Below, one piece after another: positions 7,805 to 13,567 of a stretch of 13,567 bases of DNA (position 1 is the first letter of the stretch; every line of letters starts with the position of its first letter). This DNA is from Chloroflexota bacterium (lineage in GTDB: Bacteria; Chloroflexota; Anaerolineae; JAADDB01): the NCBI GenBank assembly GCA_013154135.1, contig JAADDB010000092.1, positions 1 through 13,567 of the forward strand, read 5' to 3'. The notes below the pieces were generated by a model. It did no database searches, was not told where the DNA came from, and was given only the letters and a program-made list of their open reading frames with translations. A program made the translations under genes and the position numbers.

Positions 7805-8919
7805 CCGCTCTCCTCCTCCGCGTGTCCGATTCGCAAACGGTCCCACCATTCGGGGTCCATCCGGACCCCCTGGACCGCGAAGATCTCAACAGGTTCTTGC
7901 TTGCCGTGGAGCATATGTTCTCCCAGGGGGAGCACCTCCACAAAGTCCTTCACTTCCTCATACGTATCCCGACTGATGAGGGTTTGTCCCCCCTCCGCGA
8001 TTTCTTGAAGGCGTTGGGCGATGTTCACCGTATCGCCCAGGGCTGTGTAATTCATCAGGTTGTAACTTCCCACGTTGCCGACAATGGCCTCGCCCGTGTG
8101 GACCCCGATGCCGAAGTAGAGTTTGCGGCCTTCCACGGTGGGTCCCTTTTCCTCCACACGGCGGTGGATCTCCTGGGCCGCGACAATGGCCCGGAGGGTG
8201 TGGTGCTCCTGTTCCATGGGCGCGTTGAAGAAGGCCATGATCCCATCCCCCAGGAACTTGTCCACCGTCCCGCCCAGTTCGAAAATCACATCCGTGGCCG
8301 TCGCCAGGTACGTGTTCAGAATTTCCATCAGCTTATCCGGTGGCAACTTTTCCGCCACCGGGGTGAAGTGTCGCAAGTCCGCGAAAAGGACACTGATGAT
8401 CTGTCGGGTTCCCCCAAGATCGGGTAACGTGGTAGAATTTATCAGGCGTTTGGCCACGATGGAGGGCATATAACGTTCGAGCAGGGTGCGGAGCCGTTCG
8501 TTGGCCTGGTTCAACTCCTCCTGCAGGCGGAGGTTTTCGCGGCGCAAGCGGCTTTTTTCCAGCGCTTTGCGGATACGAATGCGCATCTGCTTGAGGGGGA
8601 AAGGCTTGCTGATGTACTCATCCGCACCGGAAAGGAGGGTCTCCAGCACAATACGTTCAGAAGAGAGGGCGCTCACCATCACAATAGCGGCCACTGGATC
8701 CCGTTGGCGCATAACCTTCAGCAGTTCCACGCCGTCTACATTAGGGAGCAAGATGTCCAAGAGGATCAGGTCAGGATGCACGTCTTCGAAAATGCGAAGC
8801 GCGGTCTCAGCATCCTGAGCCACCGAAACCTCGAAGCCATCCGCTTGGAGCAGACGGCGAACTAAGTTGAGGGCTTCCGGTTCGTCATCAACAATGAGTA
8901 CATGAGGTTTATCGGTCAT
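7801..8919 (-). CDS. Response regulator fused to a class III adenylate/guanylate cyclase
   Basis: A 372-residue soluble signalling protein. The receiver domain (about 4-120) has the acidic pair D11/D12, phospho-acceptor D55 (LLLDILLP), S83 and K105 (SKPF). A coiled-coil linker (about 115-150) leads to the cyclase domain (about 170-345). Metal-binding aspartates are D181 (LFADLRHF) and D225 (KFLGDG). K221 and T292 (YTALGD) occupy the base-selecting positions, and N299/R303 (VNIAQRL) the transition-state positions. Lys with Thr is the pattern of class IIIb adenylate cyclases, so cAMP is the likely product. Phosphorylation by an unseen histidine kinase should control activity. The ATG at 8919 has AGGA 5 bases upstream; a TTG six codons earlier is possible but less supported. 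The stop codon overlaps the ccmH start. Confidence 0.93.
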   Translation of the reverse strand: MTDKPHVLIVDDEPEALNLVRRLLQADGFEVSVAQDAETALRIFEDVHPDLILLDILLPNVDGVELLKVMRQRDPVAAIVMVSALSSERIVLETLLSGADEYISKPFPLKQMRIRIRKALEKSRLRRENLRLQEELNQANERLRTLLERYMPSIVAKRLINSTTLPDLGGTRQIISVLFADLRHFTPVAEKLPPDKLMEILNTYLATATDVIFELGGTVDKFLGDGIMAFFNAPMEQEHHTLRAIVAAQEIHRRVEEKGPTVEGRKLYFGIGVHTGEAIVGNVGSYNLMNYTALGDTVNIAQRLQEIAEGGQTLISRDTYEEVKDFVEVLPLGEHMLHGKQEPVEIFAVQGVRMDPEWWDRLRIGHAEEESG

Positions 8920-9109
8920 TGTCCTGTGGATAGGCAACGTCGCACCAGCATGAGTCTATAATTTGTCGAAGCCACCGGGATCCGCTAAGGTGGCACCGTG
9001 TCAGGCGGATATTATATATCCCCTGGGGTGGAGCGCCAAAACCGCATGGGATGAGTTGGGTCGGATGGTGGGCACATCTTGCGACGTGGTCCCAACTCCC
9101 TGACAGGAC
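8920..9109. promoter_or_regulatory. Divergent control region of the cyclase-ccm operon and the GAF protein
   Basis: These 190 bases must hold the promoters for both directions. A perfect TATAAT lies at 8957-8962, but no convincing -35 sits at the right distance on either strand. Inverted repeats are visible: GCCACC/GGTGGC (8971-8976 with 8989-8994), GGATAT-TAT-ATATCC (9007-9021), and GAGTTGGG/CCCAACTC (9053-9060 with 9091-9098), the last ending 11 bases before the downstream ATG. Any of these could be operators or leader structures. None matches a regulator I can name. Confidence 0.4.
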
Positions 9110-10570
9110 ATGGTAGACATCATCGGAGCACGAACCTTGAACGGAACGCACATCACATCGATCACCACATCGCGACAGGAGACGCGTTCTTTTTGGAGAA
9201 CCCTGCTCGCCGGGTTGACCGCCGGTGTTTTGTTGGGCGGACTTCTGGTGGGGGGGCTGCTGTACACTTTTTCCCTGTTCACGCTGACCCAAGCCGCCCT
9301 CTTTTACGGGAGTTCCTTGTTCCTCTCCTTTCTCCTCTCCATTGTCATCCTGTTTTACGTATTATCCCGCTGGCGCCGGGAACTCCTGCACCAATGGATA
9401 GCCCAGCTGGAACGGTGGCAGGAAGCGAATATCCAGCAAGTGAACCAACACGTGAGTCGATATTTGGACTCGCTGGAGCAGCGCTATCTCCAGCGCATGG
9501 ATGAGTCCATGACTCAGGTGAGCCAGCAAGTGGCCGAGCTCCGGCTCAAGGAAACCTTGGGTATTACATGGCTGGAAACGCTGTACCACGCGTTCACCCT
9601 CCTCTCCGAGGCCGAGGATGAGGCGTCCTTGTACGAGAACATTGTCACGGCCTTTGCCATGTTGGACGGTTACACCCAGGTGTTCCTCCTCCTGGGCCGG
9701 GATGAGTTGGGACCTTTGCGCTTGGTCGCGGCCCTGGGCTTGCCCCAGGATGTGTTCACCACCTGGCTCCACCAGCCCTGGCGTCCCCCTTTGTGGGGCG
9801 TAGTCGTCCCCGCGCTGGCCAAGCGGAAGCCCTTCTGGGTCCAGGAGGATCCGGAGGACTCCCGATCCTTCAAGGAGGAATTCCCCTGGCCCATTATCGG
9901 CGACCGGGCCCTGGCTTTGCCTTTGCTGGGACTCCAATCCGTGCAGGGGGTCGTCCTCCTGGTCCGGCAGGGGGAGATGCCCGTGCCCACCCAGCTTCAC
10001 CTGCGCCTGCTGGAGATCATCGCGCTCTTCGCGGGCCGCACTTTGGAGGACATCCAGCTGGCCAAGGGGGTCCAGGCCCACATCACCGAACTCCTCACCA
10101 TCCAATCCATCACCAAGACGCTCATCTCCGCTCCCTCGGTCGAAGCTCTGGTGCGGACGTTGAGCGTGGAGATCACGTCCATCCTGGGCCCCTGCCATCT
10201 GGCCCTCATCCTGCTGGAGGATATGGGCGGGCGTCGGGTGTATTTGGCGCCTCACGTGAACCGGGAGGAGGCGCTCTTCGTGGATTGGCGGGTGGTCCAG
10301 TGGGTGAGTGAGGCGTCCCAACCCGTGTTCTACACGCCCGGACAGGTGGGGGAGGACGTGGGGGATCTGATGTTTGAGAGCGCGGGGCCGGCTATGGCCA
10401 TTCCCCTGGAAGGCCCGGAACGCCCCTTGGGGGTGTTGGTGGTGGCCTCCCAGATCCCCGGTCAAGTCTTCGAGGAACCCCATATGGTGGGGGTTCGCAC
10501 CATTGCCAACACCGCGGTGGTGGGGTTGTACGCGCTACGCTACCGACGCCTGCTCAGCCGGGCTTCGTAG
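9110..10570 (+). CDS. Two-TM membrane protein with coiled coil and two GAF domains, no output domain
   Basis: A 486-residue protein. Two transmembrane segments (about 31-54 and 62-86) are joined by a very short loop, then a coiled coil (about 88-155) and two GAF-like domains (about 160-310 and 325-475). The chain ends after the second GAF: there is no kinase, GGDEF, cyclase or phosphatase domain. With almost nothing outside the membrane, the sensed signal is probably cytoplasmic or within the membrane, with GAF binding a small molecule. The function is unknown; a partner protein is expected. The ATG at 9110 has AGGA only one base away, a poor spacing. A TTG at 9137 has GGAG 8 bases upstream and may be the true start. 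The gene is divergent from the cyclase operon and its 3' end overlaps the epimerase gene. Confidence 0.85.
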   Translation: MVDIIGARTLNGTHITSITTSRQETRSFWRTLLAGLTAGVLLGGLLVGGLLYTFSLFTLTQAALFYGSSLFLSFLLSIVILFYVLSRWRRELLHQWIAQLERWQEANIQQVNQHVSRYLDSLEQRYLQRMDESMTQVSQQVAELRLKETLGITWLETLYHAFTLLSEAEDEASLYENIVTAFAMLDGYTQVFLLLGRDELGPLRLVAALGLPQDVFTTWLHQPWRPPLWGVVVPALAKRKPFWVQEDPEDSRSFKEEFPWPIIGDRALALPLLGLQSVQGVVLLVRQGEMPVPTQLHLRLLEIIALFAGRTLEDIQLAKGVQAHITELLTIQSITKTLISAPSVEALVRTLSVEITSILGPCHLALILLEDMGGRRVYLAPHVNREEALFVDWRVVQWVSEASQPVFYTPGQVGEDVGDLMFESAGPAMAIPLEGPERPLGVLVVASQIPGQVFEEPHMVGVRTIANTAVVGLYALRYRRLLSRAS

Positions 10571-11511
10571 GCCGGCATGGGATGCGGTTCCGGCGCGAAG
10601 CGCGGGTCCTGACTGAGCATCCGGTAGATCCCTTCCCGCAAGGGGATGCGGGGTTTCCAGTCCAGGTACTCCCGCGCGCGGGTCAAATCCGCGACCATGC
10701 GGGAGACGCCCCCGTTTTGCTGGGGGTTGTAGAGGACATGCGCACGGCGGCCTGTCACTTCTTCCAGCACGTGGATGAGGTCGTTGATGCTGGTTTCTTC
10801 CCCTGAGCCCACGTTGATAATCTTGTGGGTCACTTCTGTTTGGCCTGCTGCGATGAGCGCGTCCACCACATCATCGATGTACACAAAATCCCGCGTTTGT
10901 TCCCCGCTGCCGTGCACCACCAGGGAGCCCCCACCCAGGAGTTGGTGGAGGAAGTGGGGGATGACGGGAGGATAGGACACAGGCAGGGGTTGTCCCGGCC
11001 CGTAGGCGTTGAAAATACGCAGGGCCAGGGTTTCCACGTTGTAGAGGGTGCCCAGGGTAAACAGGTAATGTTCGGCCGCGATCTTCGTCACCGCGTAGGG
11101 CACCCGGGGGTTGGGGCGCATGTCCTCGTGCAGGGGCTGACTGTTCTGTTCCCCGTAAACCGTGCCCGAGGAGGCCAGGACGATCCGTCGGACACCCACT
11201 GTGCGGATGGCCTCCATCATGCTGACGGTGCCCCCCACATTGACGTCGTTGTACTCCCGGGGGAAGAGGATGGATTCGGGCACGGAAACCCGCGCGGCCA
11301 GGTGGTACACACATTCCACATCCTGCAGTAGACTCCACAGCTTGGGCACATCTCGCACGTCCCCGCGGGTGAAGATAACCCGGGGGTCCAACCCTTCCGG
11401 ATCGCCCGCGCTCAGGTCATCCAGAACCCGGACGTGGTGGCCCTGCGCGGCCAAACGGTTGGCCAGGGCCTTGCCGATGAATCCCGCACCGCCGGTAATG
11501 AGAATCCGCAT
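10540..11511 (-). CDS. NAD-dependent nucleotide-sugar epimerase/dehydratase (extended SDR, UDP-glucose 4-epimerase-like)
   Basis: A 323-residue cytosolic enzyme. The N-terminus has the extended-SDR glycine motif GGAGFIG (7-13) and the acidic NAD-binding residues VLDDL (29-33). The catalytic residues are the S114-S115-G-T117 segment before VYG, and Y139/K143 (PYAVTK). Downstream are RIFNAYGPGQ (165-174), TRDFVYIDDV and NVGSG, all typical of GalE/WbpP-like epimerases that invert a sugar hydroxyl on UDP-hexoses for surface glycans. The exact substrate cannot be read from sequence. GAGGAG stands about 7 bases before the ATG. The last 31 bases overlap the convergent GAF gene. No glycosyltransferase or other sugar gene is adjacent, so the pathway context is missing. 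Confidence 0.92.
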   Translation of the reverse strand: MRILITGGAGFIGKALANRLAAQGHHVRVLDDLSAGDPEGLDPRVIFTRGDVRDVPKLWSLLQDVECVYHLAARVSVPESILFPREYNDVNVGGTVSMMEAIRTVGVRRIVLASSGTVYGEQNSQPLHEDMRPNPRVPYAVTKIAAEHYLFTLGTLYNVETLALRIFNAYGPGQPLPVSYPPVIPHFLHQLLGGGSLVVHGSGEQTRDFVYIDDVVDALIAAGQTEVTHKIINVGSGEETSINDLIHVLEEVTGRRAHVLYNPQQNGGVSRMVADLTRAREYLDWKPRIPLREGIYRMLSQDPRFAPEPHPMPAYEARLSRRR

Positions 11512-11528
11512 GGTTTCTCTCCTCTACT

Positions 11529-11663
11529 GGACCTGGACTTGGGACCGACAACCGTGGCTAACGCGGCTCCGTAGTACCGGGCCGCGGACAGGTCCGCCCC
11601 TCCCCGGGGCATCCCCTTTCCCCCTTTTCCACGCCGTCGGATTTGGCCTCAAGTCCAGCTTCC
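11529..11663. repeat. Imperfect inverted-repeat pair bracketing a divergent copy of the GC-rich element
   Basis: The ends GGACCTGGACTTGGGACC (11529-11546) and the reverse complement of 11646-11663 match at 14 of 18 positions, including a perfect 9-mer CTGGACTTG. Between them lies GTAGTACC (11571-11578) followed by a shortened, divergent GC-rich element with GCGGAC-ag-GTCCGC (11583-11596). It could be a small non-autonomous mobile element, or simply a stem in a leader. No target duplication is obvious. Confidence 0.3.
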
Positions 11664-11719
11664 TCAGATATTGGGTGGGGCCTGGTCGGCCTGTTCAGAA
11701 TTTCCCTTCCGCTCCCCCT

Positions 11720-11747
11720 TACTCATTAATCGTTCGTCGTTACTCGT
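11720..11747 (-). repeat. Heptamer array, 4 units, just after the fetB stop
   Basis: On the minus strand the array opens with a partial gagta, then the units are acgagta, acgacga, acgatta and atgagta, followed by agggg. It lies within ten bases downstream of the fetB TGA. The 245-base gap 11512-11756 contains this array, the inverted-repeat unit at 11529-11663 and no gene that I can support. Confidence 0.7.
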
Positions 11748-11756
11748 TACTCCCCC

Positions 11757-12551
11757 TCAATCCCCACTTTCACTCCGGAGCAACAGCTGCTCTGCGGGGG
11801 AGAAGATGCGCTGGCTCATCAGGAAGATGGCGATAATGGAGGTGAGCGCGCTCACCGTCAGGATCATGGACATGATGACGAACTGGTAAAACGCGGCCCG
11901 GACCGGGTGGCTCCCGCCCAGCAACATGCCCGTCATGACGCCCGGGATCCACACGATCCCCAGGGAGCGGAGGGAATCCACCCGGGGGATGAGGCTGGCC
12001 ATGATGGCTTCCCGGATGTAGGGCATCACCGCGGCCCGGGGAGAGGCGCCCAGGGAGAGGGCGGTTTCAATGTGTCCCACGTGGGAGAGGACTTCTCCCC
12101 GAAAGCGGTTGAACGCGAGGGACGCGGTGTTCATGCTGTTGGCCAAAAGCATGCTACCCACCGGGATCAGGGCCGTCAGTTTCAGCTCCAACACGCCGAT
12201 AAGGAGCATGACGATGATGATGGAGCCACTGCCCAGGGCAATGCTGTAGAGGGACACCCGGAACGCGTCGGGCAATCCCCGGGCCCGCTTGGCCGATGTC
12301 CACGCGGCCGCGAACATCATGCCCACCAGGATGAGGAAACCCACAAACACGGGCTCCTGGAAGATGACCAGGAGGACCATGCCCACGATGACCACCTGGA
12401 TCAGCCCCCGGACCAGGGCAATGGCGATATCTTTTTCCATGTTCAGTTGTAGCCACCGGGCCAGGAGTGCAACGGTCAACGCGAGGGTGCCCGCGACGAC
12501 CGCCTGGACCGCGGCGAGGGTTATCGGGTCATGAAAGAGCTTGGTAAGCAC
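11757..12551 (-). CDS. fetB: FetB-type iron/metal export ABC transporter permease
   Basis: A 264-residue polytopic inner-membrane protein of the FetB (formerly UPF0014/YbbM) family. The most diagnostic stretch is DSLRSLGIVWIPGVMTGMLL followed by GGSHPVRAAFYQ near the C-terminus, together with PVGSMLLANSMNTASLAFNR in the middle. Several hydrophobic helices run from about residue 10 to 250. The partner ATPase FetA is encoded directly upstream. The family exports iron and helps resist oxidative stress in E. coli; the substrate here is inferred. The GTG start at 12551 overlaps the end of fetA by 23 bases and is supported by GAGGAGG placed 6 bases upstream, so the two genes are probably translationally coupled. 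Confidence 0.92.
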   Translation of the reverse strand: MLTKLFHDPITLAAVQAVVAGTLALTVALLARWLQLNMEKDIAIALVRGLIQVVIVGMVLLVIFQEPVFVGFLILVGMMFAAAWTSAKRARGLPDAFRVSLYSIALGSGSIIIVMLLIGVLELKLTALIPVGSMLLANSMNTASLAFNRFRGEVLSHVGHIETALSLGASPRAAVMPYIREAIMASLIPRVDSLRSLGIVWIPGVMTGMLLGGSHPVRAAFYQFVIMSMILTVSALTSIIAIFLMSQRIFSPAEQLLLRSESGD

Positions 12552-13221
12552 GGAGCACCTCCTCGGCCTCGCCCATGCGGGTGATGCGGCCTTCCTCCAT
12601 CAAGGCCACGCGGTTGGCCAGGCGTCCGGCCTGGTCCAGATCGTGGGTGACTAAGATGGCCGCGAACTCCCCCCGGGAGAGGATCTCCCGTAACAGGGCT
12701 TCGATGCCGGCCTTGGCCACTTCGTCCAACGCGGACGTGGGCTCATCCAGAAGAAGGACTTCCGGGCGGTTGGCCAGGGTGCGGGCCAGGGAAACCCGCT
12801 GGGCTTCCCCGCCCGAAAGGTGACTCACATCCCGGGGGCCATATCCGGCTAAGCCCACCCGTTCGAGCAGGGCTTCCACTTCCTCGTCACTCAACTCGAT
12901 ACCCCGTTGGCGTGGGCCAAAGCGGATGTTGTCGGCGACGGTTCCGGGGAAGAGATAGGGAAATTGCATGACCATGCCCACACGGCGCCGGAGTTCGCGA
13001 GGTGGAATGCGGCGATAATCCTGGCCGTGCAGGTATACAGTGCCTTGTGTGGGTTCGTCTAGACGGTTGAGCAGGCGTAGGAGGGAGCTTTTTCCCGCTC
13101 CACTGGGCCCGACGACGGCTAAGACCTCTTTAGGGTACACAGAAATGTTGATGTTGTCAACTATTCGTTTGTCCTTCACCTGTCGTTGTAAGTTCTCGGT
13201 CCGCAGAAGTGGCTCCTTCAA
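12529..13221 (-). CDS. fetA: FetA-type ABC transporter ATP-binding protein
   Basis: A 230-residue cytoplasmic ATPase. Walker A is GPSGAGKS (38-45), the Q-loop glutamine is Q86 (MVMQFPYLF), the signature is LSGGE (135-139), Walker B with the catalytic glutamate is VLLLDEP (155-161), and the switch histidine is H193 (VTHDLD). Alone it could serve many importers, but the overlapping FetB permease fixes the assignment. The start is a TTG at 13221, chosen because GAGGAGG stands 6 bases upstream. The nearby ATG at 13241 is out of frame and meets a stop within the leader. An 8-bp hairpin lies just before the ribosome-binding site. Confidence 0.9.
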   Translation of the reverse strand: MKEPLLRTENLQRQVKDKRIVDNINISVYPKEVLAVVGPSGAGKSSLLRLLNRLDEPTQGTVYLHGQDYRRIPPRELRRRVGMVMQFPYLFPGTVADNIRFGPRQRGIELSDEEVEALLERVGLAGYGPRDVSHLSGGEAQRVSLARTLANRPEVLLLDEPTSALDEVAKAGIEALLREILSRGEFAAILVTHDLDQAGRLANRVALMEEGRITRMGEAEEVLRAYQALS

Positions 13222-13240
13222 CGTCTACCTCCTCGTGTCA

Positions 13241-13260
13241 TGCACGGGCTGCCCCGTGCA
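13241..13260 (-). promoter_or_regulatory. Leader hairpin upstream of the fetA ribosome-binding site
   Basis: The perfect 8-bp arms TGCACGGG (13241-13248) and CCCGTGCA (13253-13260) enclose a 4-base loop. On the minus strand it ends about 8 bases before GAGGAGG of fetA. It could stabilise the message or be part of a control element. No iron-regulator box such as Fur or DtxR consensus is visible. Confidence 0.45.
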
Positions 13261-13349
13261 GAAATGGGATGCCCTCTCCGGGGCTCTATATGGACACGTA
13301 ACCGGCCAGGAATCGCCATACCCGGCCCCCCAATGGGCCCCCGGCCCCT

Positions 13350-13358
13350 TACTCGTTA
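13350..13358 (-). repeat. Single heptamer unit upstream of fetA
   Basis: On the minus strand it reads gta-ACGAGTA-AGGGG, one consensus unit with the usual right border. Taken alone this would be weak; its meaning comes from the other copies. Confidence 0.35.
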
Positions 13359-13409
13359 CAATCTTAGTCTATCCCGGCCGACATATTCTCCGCGATTCTC
13401 AGTAGCCTC

Positions 13410-13426
13410 TTGGCGGCGGACGGGTC
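13410..13426 (+). repeat. Truncated GC-rich element
   Basis: TTGGCGGCGGACGGGTC is identical to the first 17 bases of the 55-base element at 6449 and 13511. It then breaks off and runs into ATGAAGTA and the heptamer array. The junction shows that the two repeat families can sit directly side by side. Confidence 0.55.
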
Positions 13427-13434
13427 ATGAAGTA

Positions 13435-13459
13435 ACGAGTAACGATTGACGATTAAGGG
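13435..13459 (+). repeat. Heptamer array, 3 units
   Basis: Units acgagta, acgattg and acgatta, followed by aggg, with a partial agta in front. The last two units plus border are identical to units found in the array at 913-965. Confidence 0.7.
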
Positions 13460-13510
13460 CTGGAGACCGGGTTGGCCCTTCGATACCAGGCTGGCCAGAG
13501 AATGTCCCCA

Positions 13511-13565
13511 TTGGCGGCGGACGGGTCCGCACCTTGGCGGGGCGCCGACGTTCTCGCCCCGTGCA
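13511..13565 (+). repeat. 55-base GC-rich intergenic element, copy 2
   Basis: Matches 6449-6503 at 51 of 55 positions and keeps both internal inverted repeats. The first 22 bases are identical. It ends two bases from the window edge, so its right flank cannot be judged. Confidence 0.75.
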
Positions 13566-13567
13566 TA

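Larger units (their letters stand above)
13222..13567. other. Repeat-rich region upstream of fetA
   Basis: These 346 bases contain no gene I can support. They hold the fetA leader hairpin (13241-13260), one heptamer unit (13350-13356), a truncated GC-rich element (13410-13426) joined almost directly to a heptamer array (13435-13455), and a full copy of the GC-rich element (13511-13565) at the right edge. The fetA promoter should lie between 13261 and about 13340. A TATAGA on the minus strand (13287-13292) is a weak -10 candidate. Confidence 0.55.

Noticed and set aside
9023..9100. Riboswitch in the leader of the GAF gene
   Set aside because: The GAGTTGGG/CCCAACTC pair leaves a 30-base unstructured interior, and no known riboswitch core could be matched.
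9362..10483. Open frame of 373 codons antisense to the GAF gene
   Set aside because: Same shadow effect. The plus-strand frame has membrane helices and GAF domains; the minus frame has no recognisable feature.

Overview
The window is GC-rich and bacterial. It carries eleven convincing protein genes: one cut off by the left edge, the rest complete. I recognise no tRNA, rRNA, CRISPR array, transposase or phage gene. The gene set fits a respiring Chloroflexota-type bacterium: a System I cytochrome c maturation cluster with a zinc-ribbon CcmI-like protein, a response-regulator/cyclase fusion, a GAF membrane protein and FetAB. The taxonomic guess rests on gene style and arrangement only and is moderate at best.

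Layout. Bases 1-832 (minus) hold a tetrapyrrole-methylase/MazG pyrophosphohydrolase missing its C-terminus. Bases 833-1554 are a long divergent intergenic region with heptamer repeats, a strong nested hairpin and a possible 23-codon ORF. Bases 1555-3807 (plus) encode a MaeB-type malic enzyme with a phosphotransacetylase-like tail. A hairpin (3817-3850) separates it from a convergent minus-strand block. In transcription order this block is a response regulator/class III cyclase (8919-7801), ccmH (7804-7262), ccmG (7255-6716), a 335-base repeat-filled gap, ccmF (6380-4389) and a CcmI-like zinc-ribbon protein (4374-3868). Divergent from the cyclase is a two-TM, double-GAF protein (9110-10570). 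Its 3' end overlaps a convergent NAD-dependent sugar epimerase (11511-10540). After another repeat-bearing gap come fetB and fetA (minus, 11757-13221), overlapping each other, and then a repeat-rich right end.

How the genes work together. CcmH and CcmG handle the thiols of apocytochrome c, and CcmF with the CcmI-like protein performs heme ligation. The ccmABCDE functions must lie elsewhere. The cyclase stop codon overlaps the ccmH start by four bases, so a phospho-responsive cyclic-nucleotide signal and cytochrome maturation are probably made from one message. FetAB (iron/metal export) and the malic enzyme are separate units.

The least explained part is the intergenic DNA. Degenerate arrays of a 7-base unit (consensus ACGAKTA, running into AGGG) recur in four of the larger gaps, on both strands, and abut two stop codons. 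A 55-base GC-rich element with two internal hairpins occurs twice at 51/55 identity, with further partial copies. A 22-bp near-perfect hairpin lies inside the ccm cluster.
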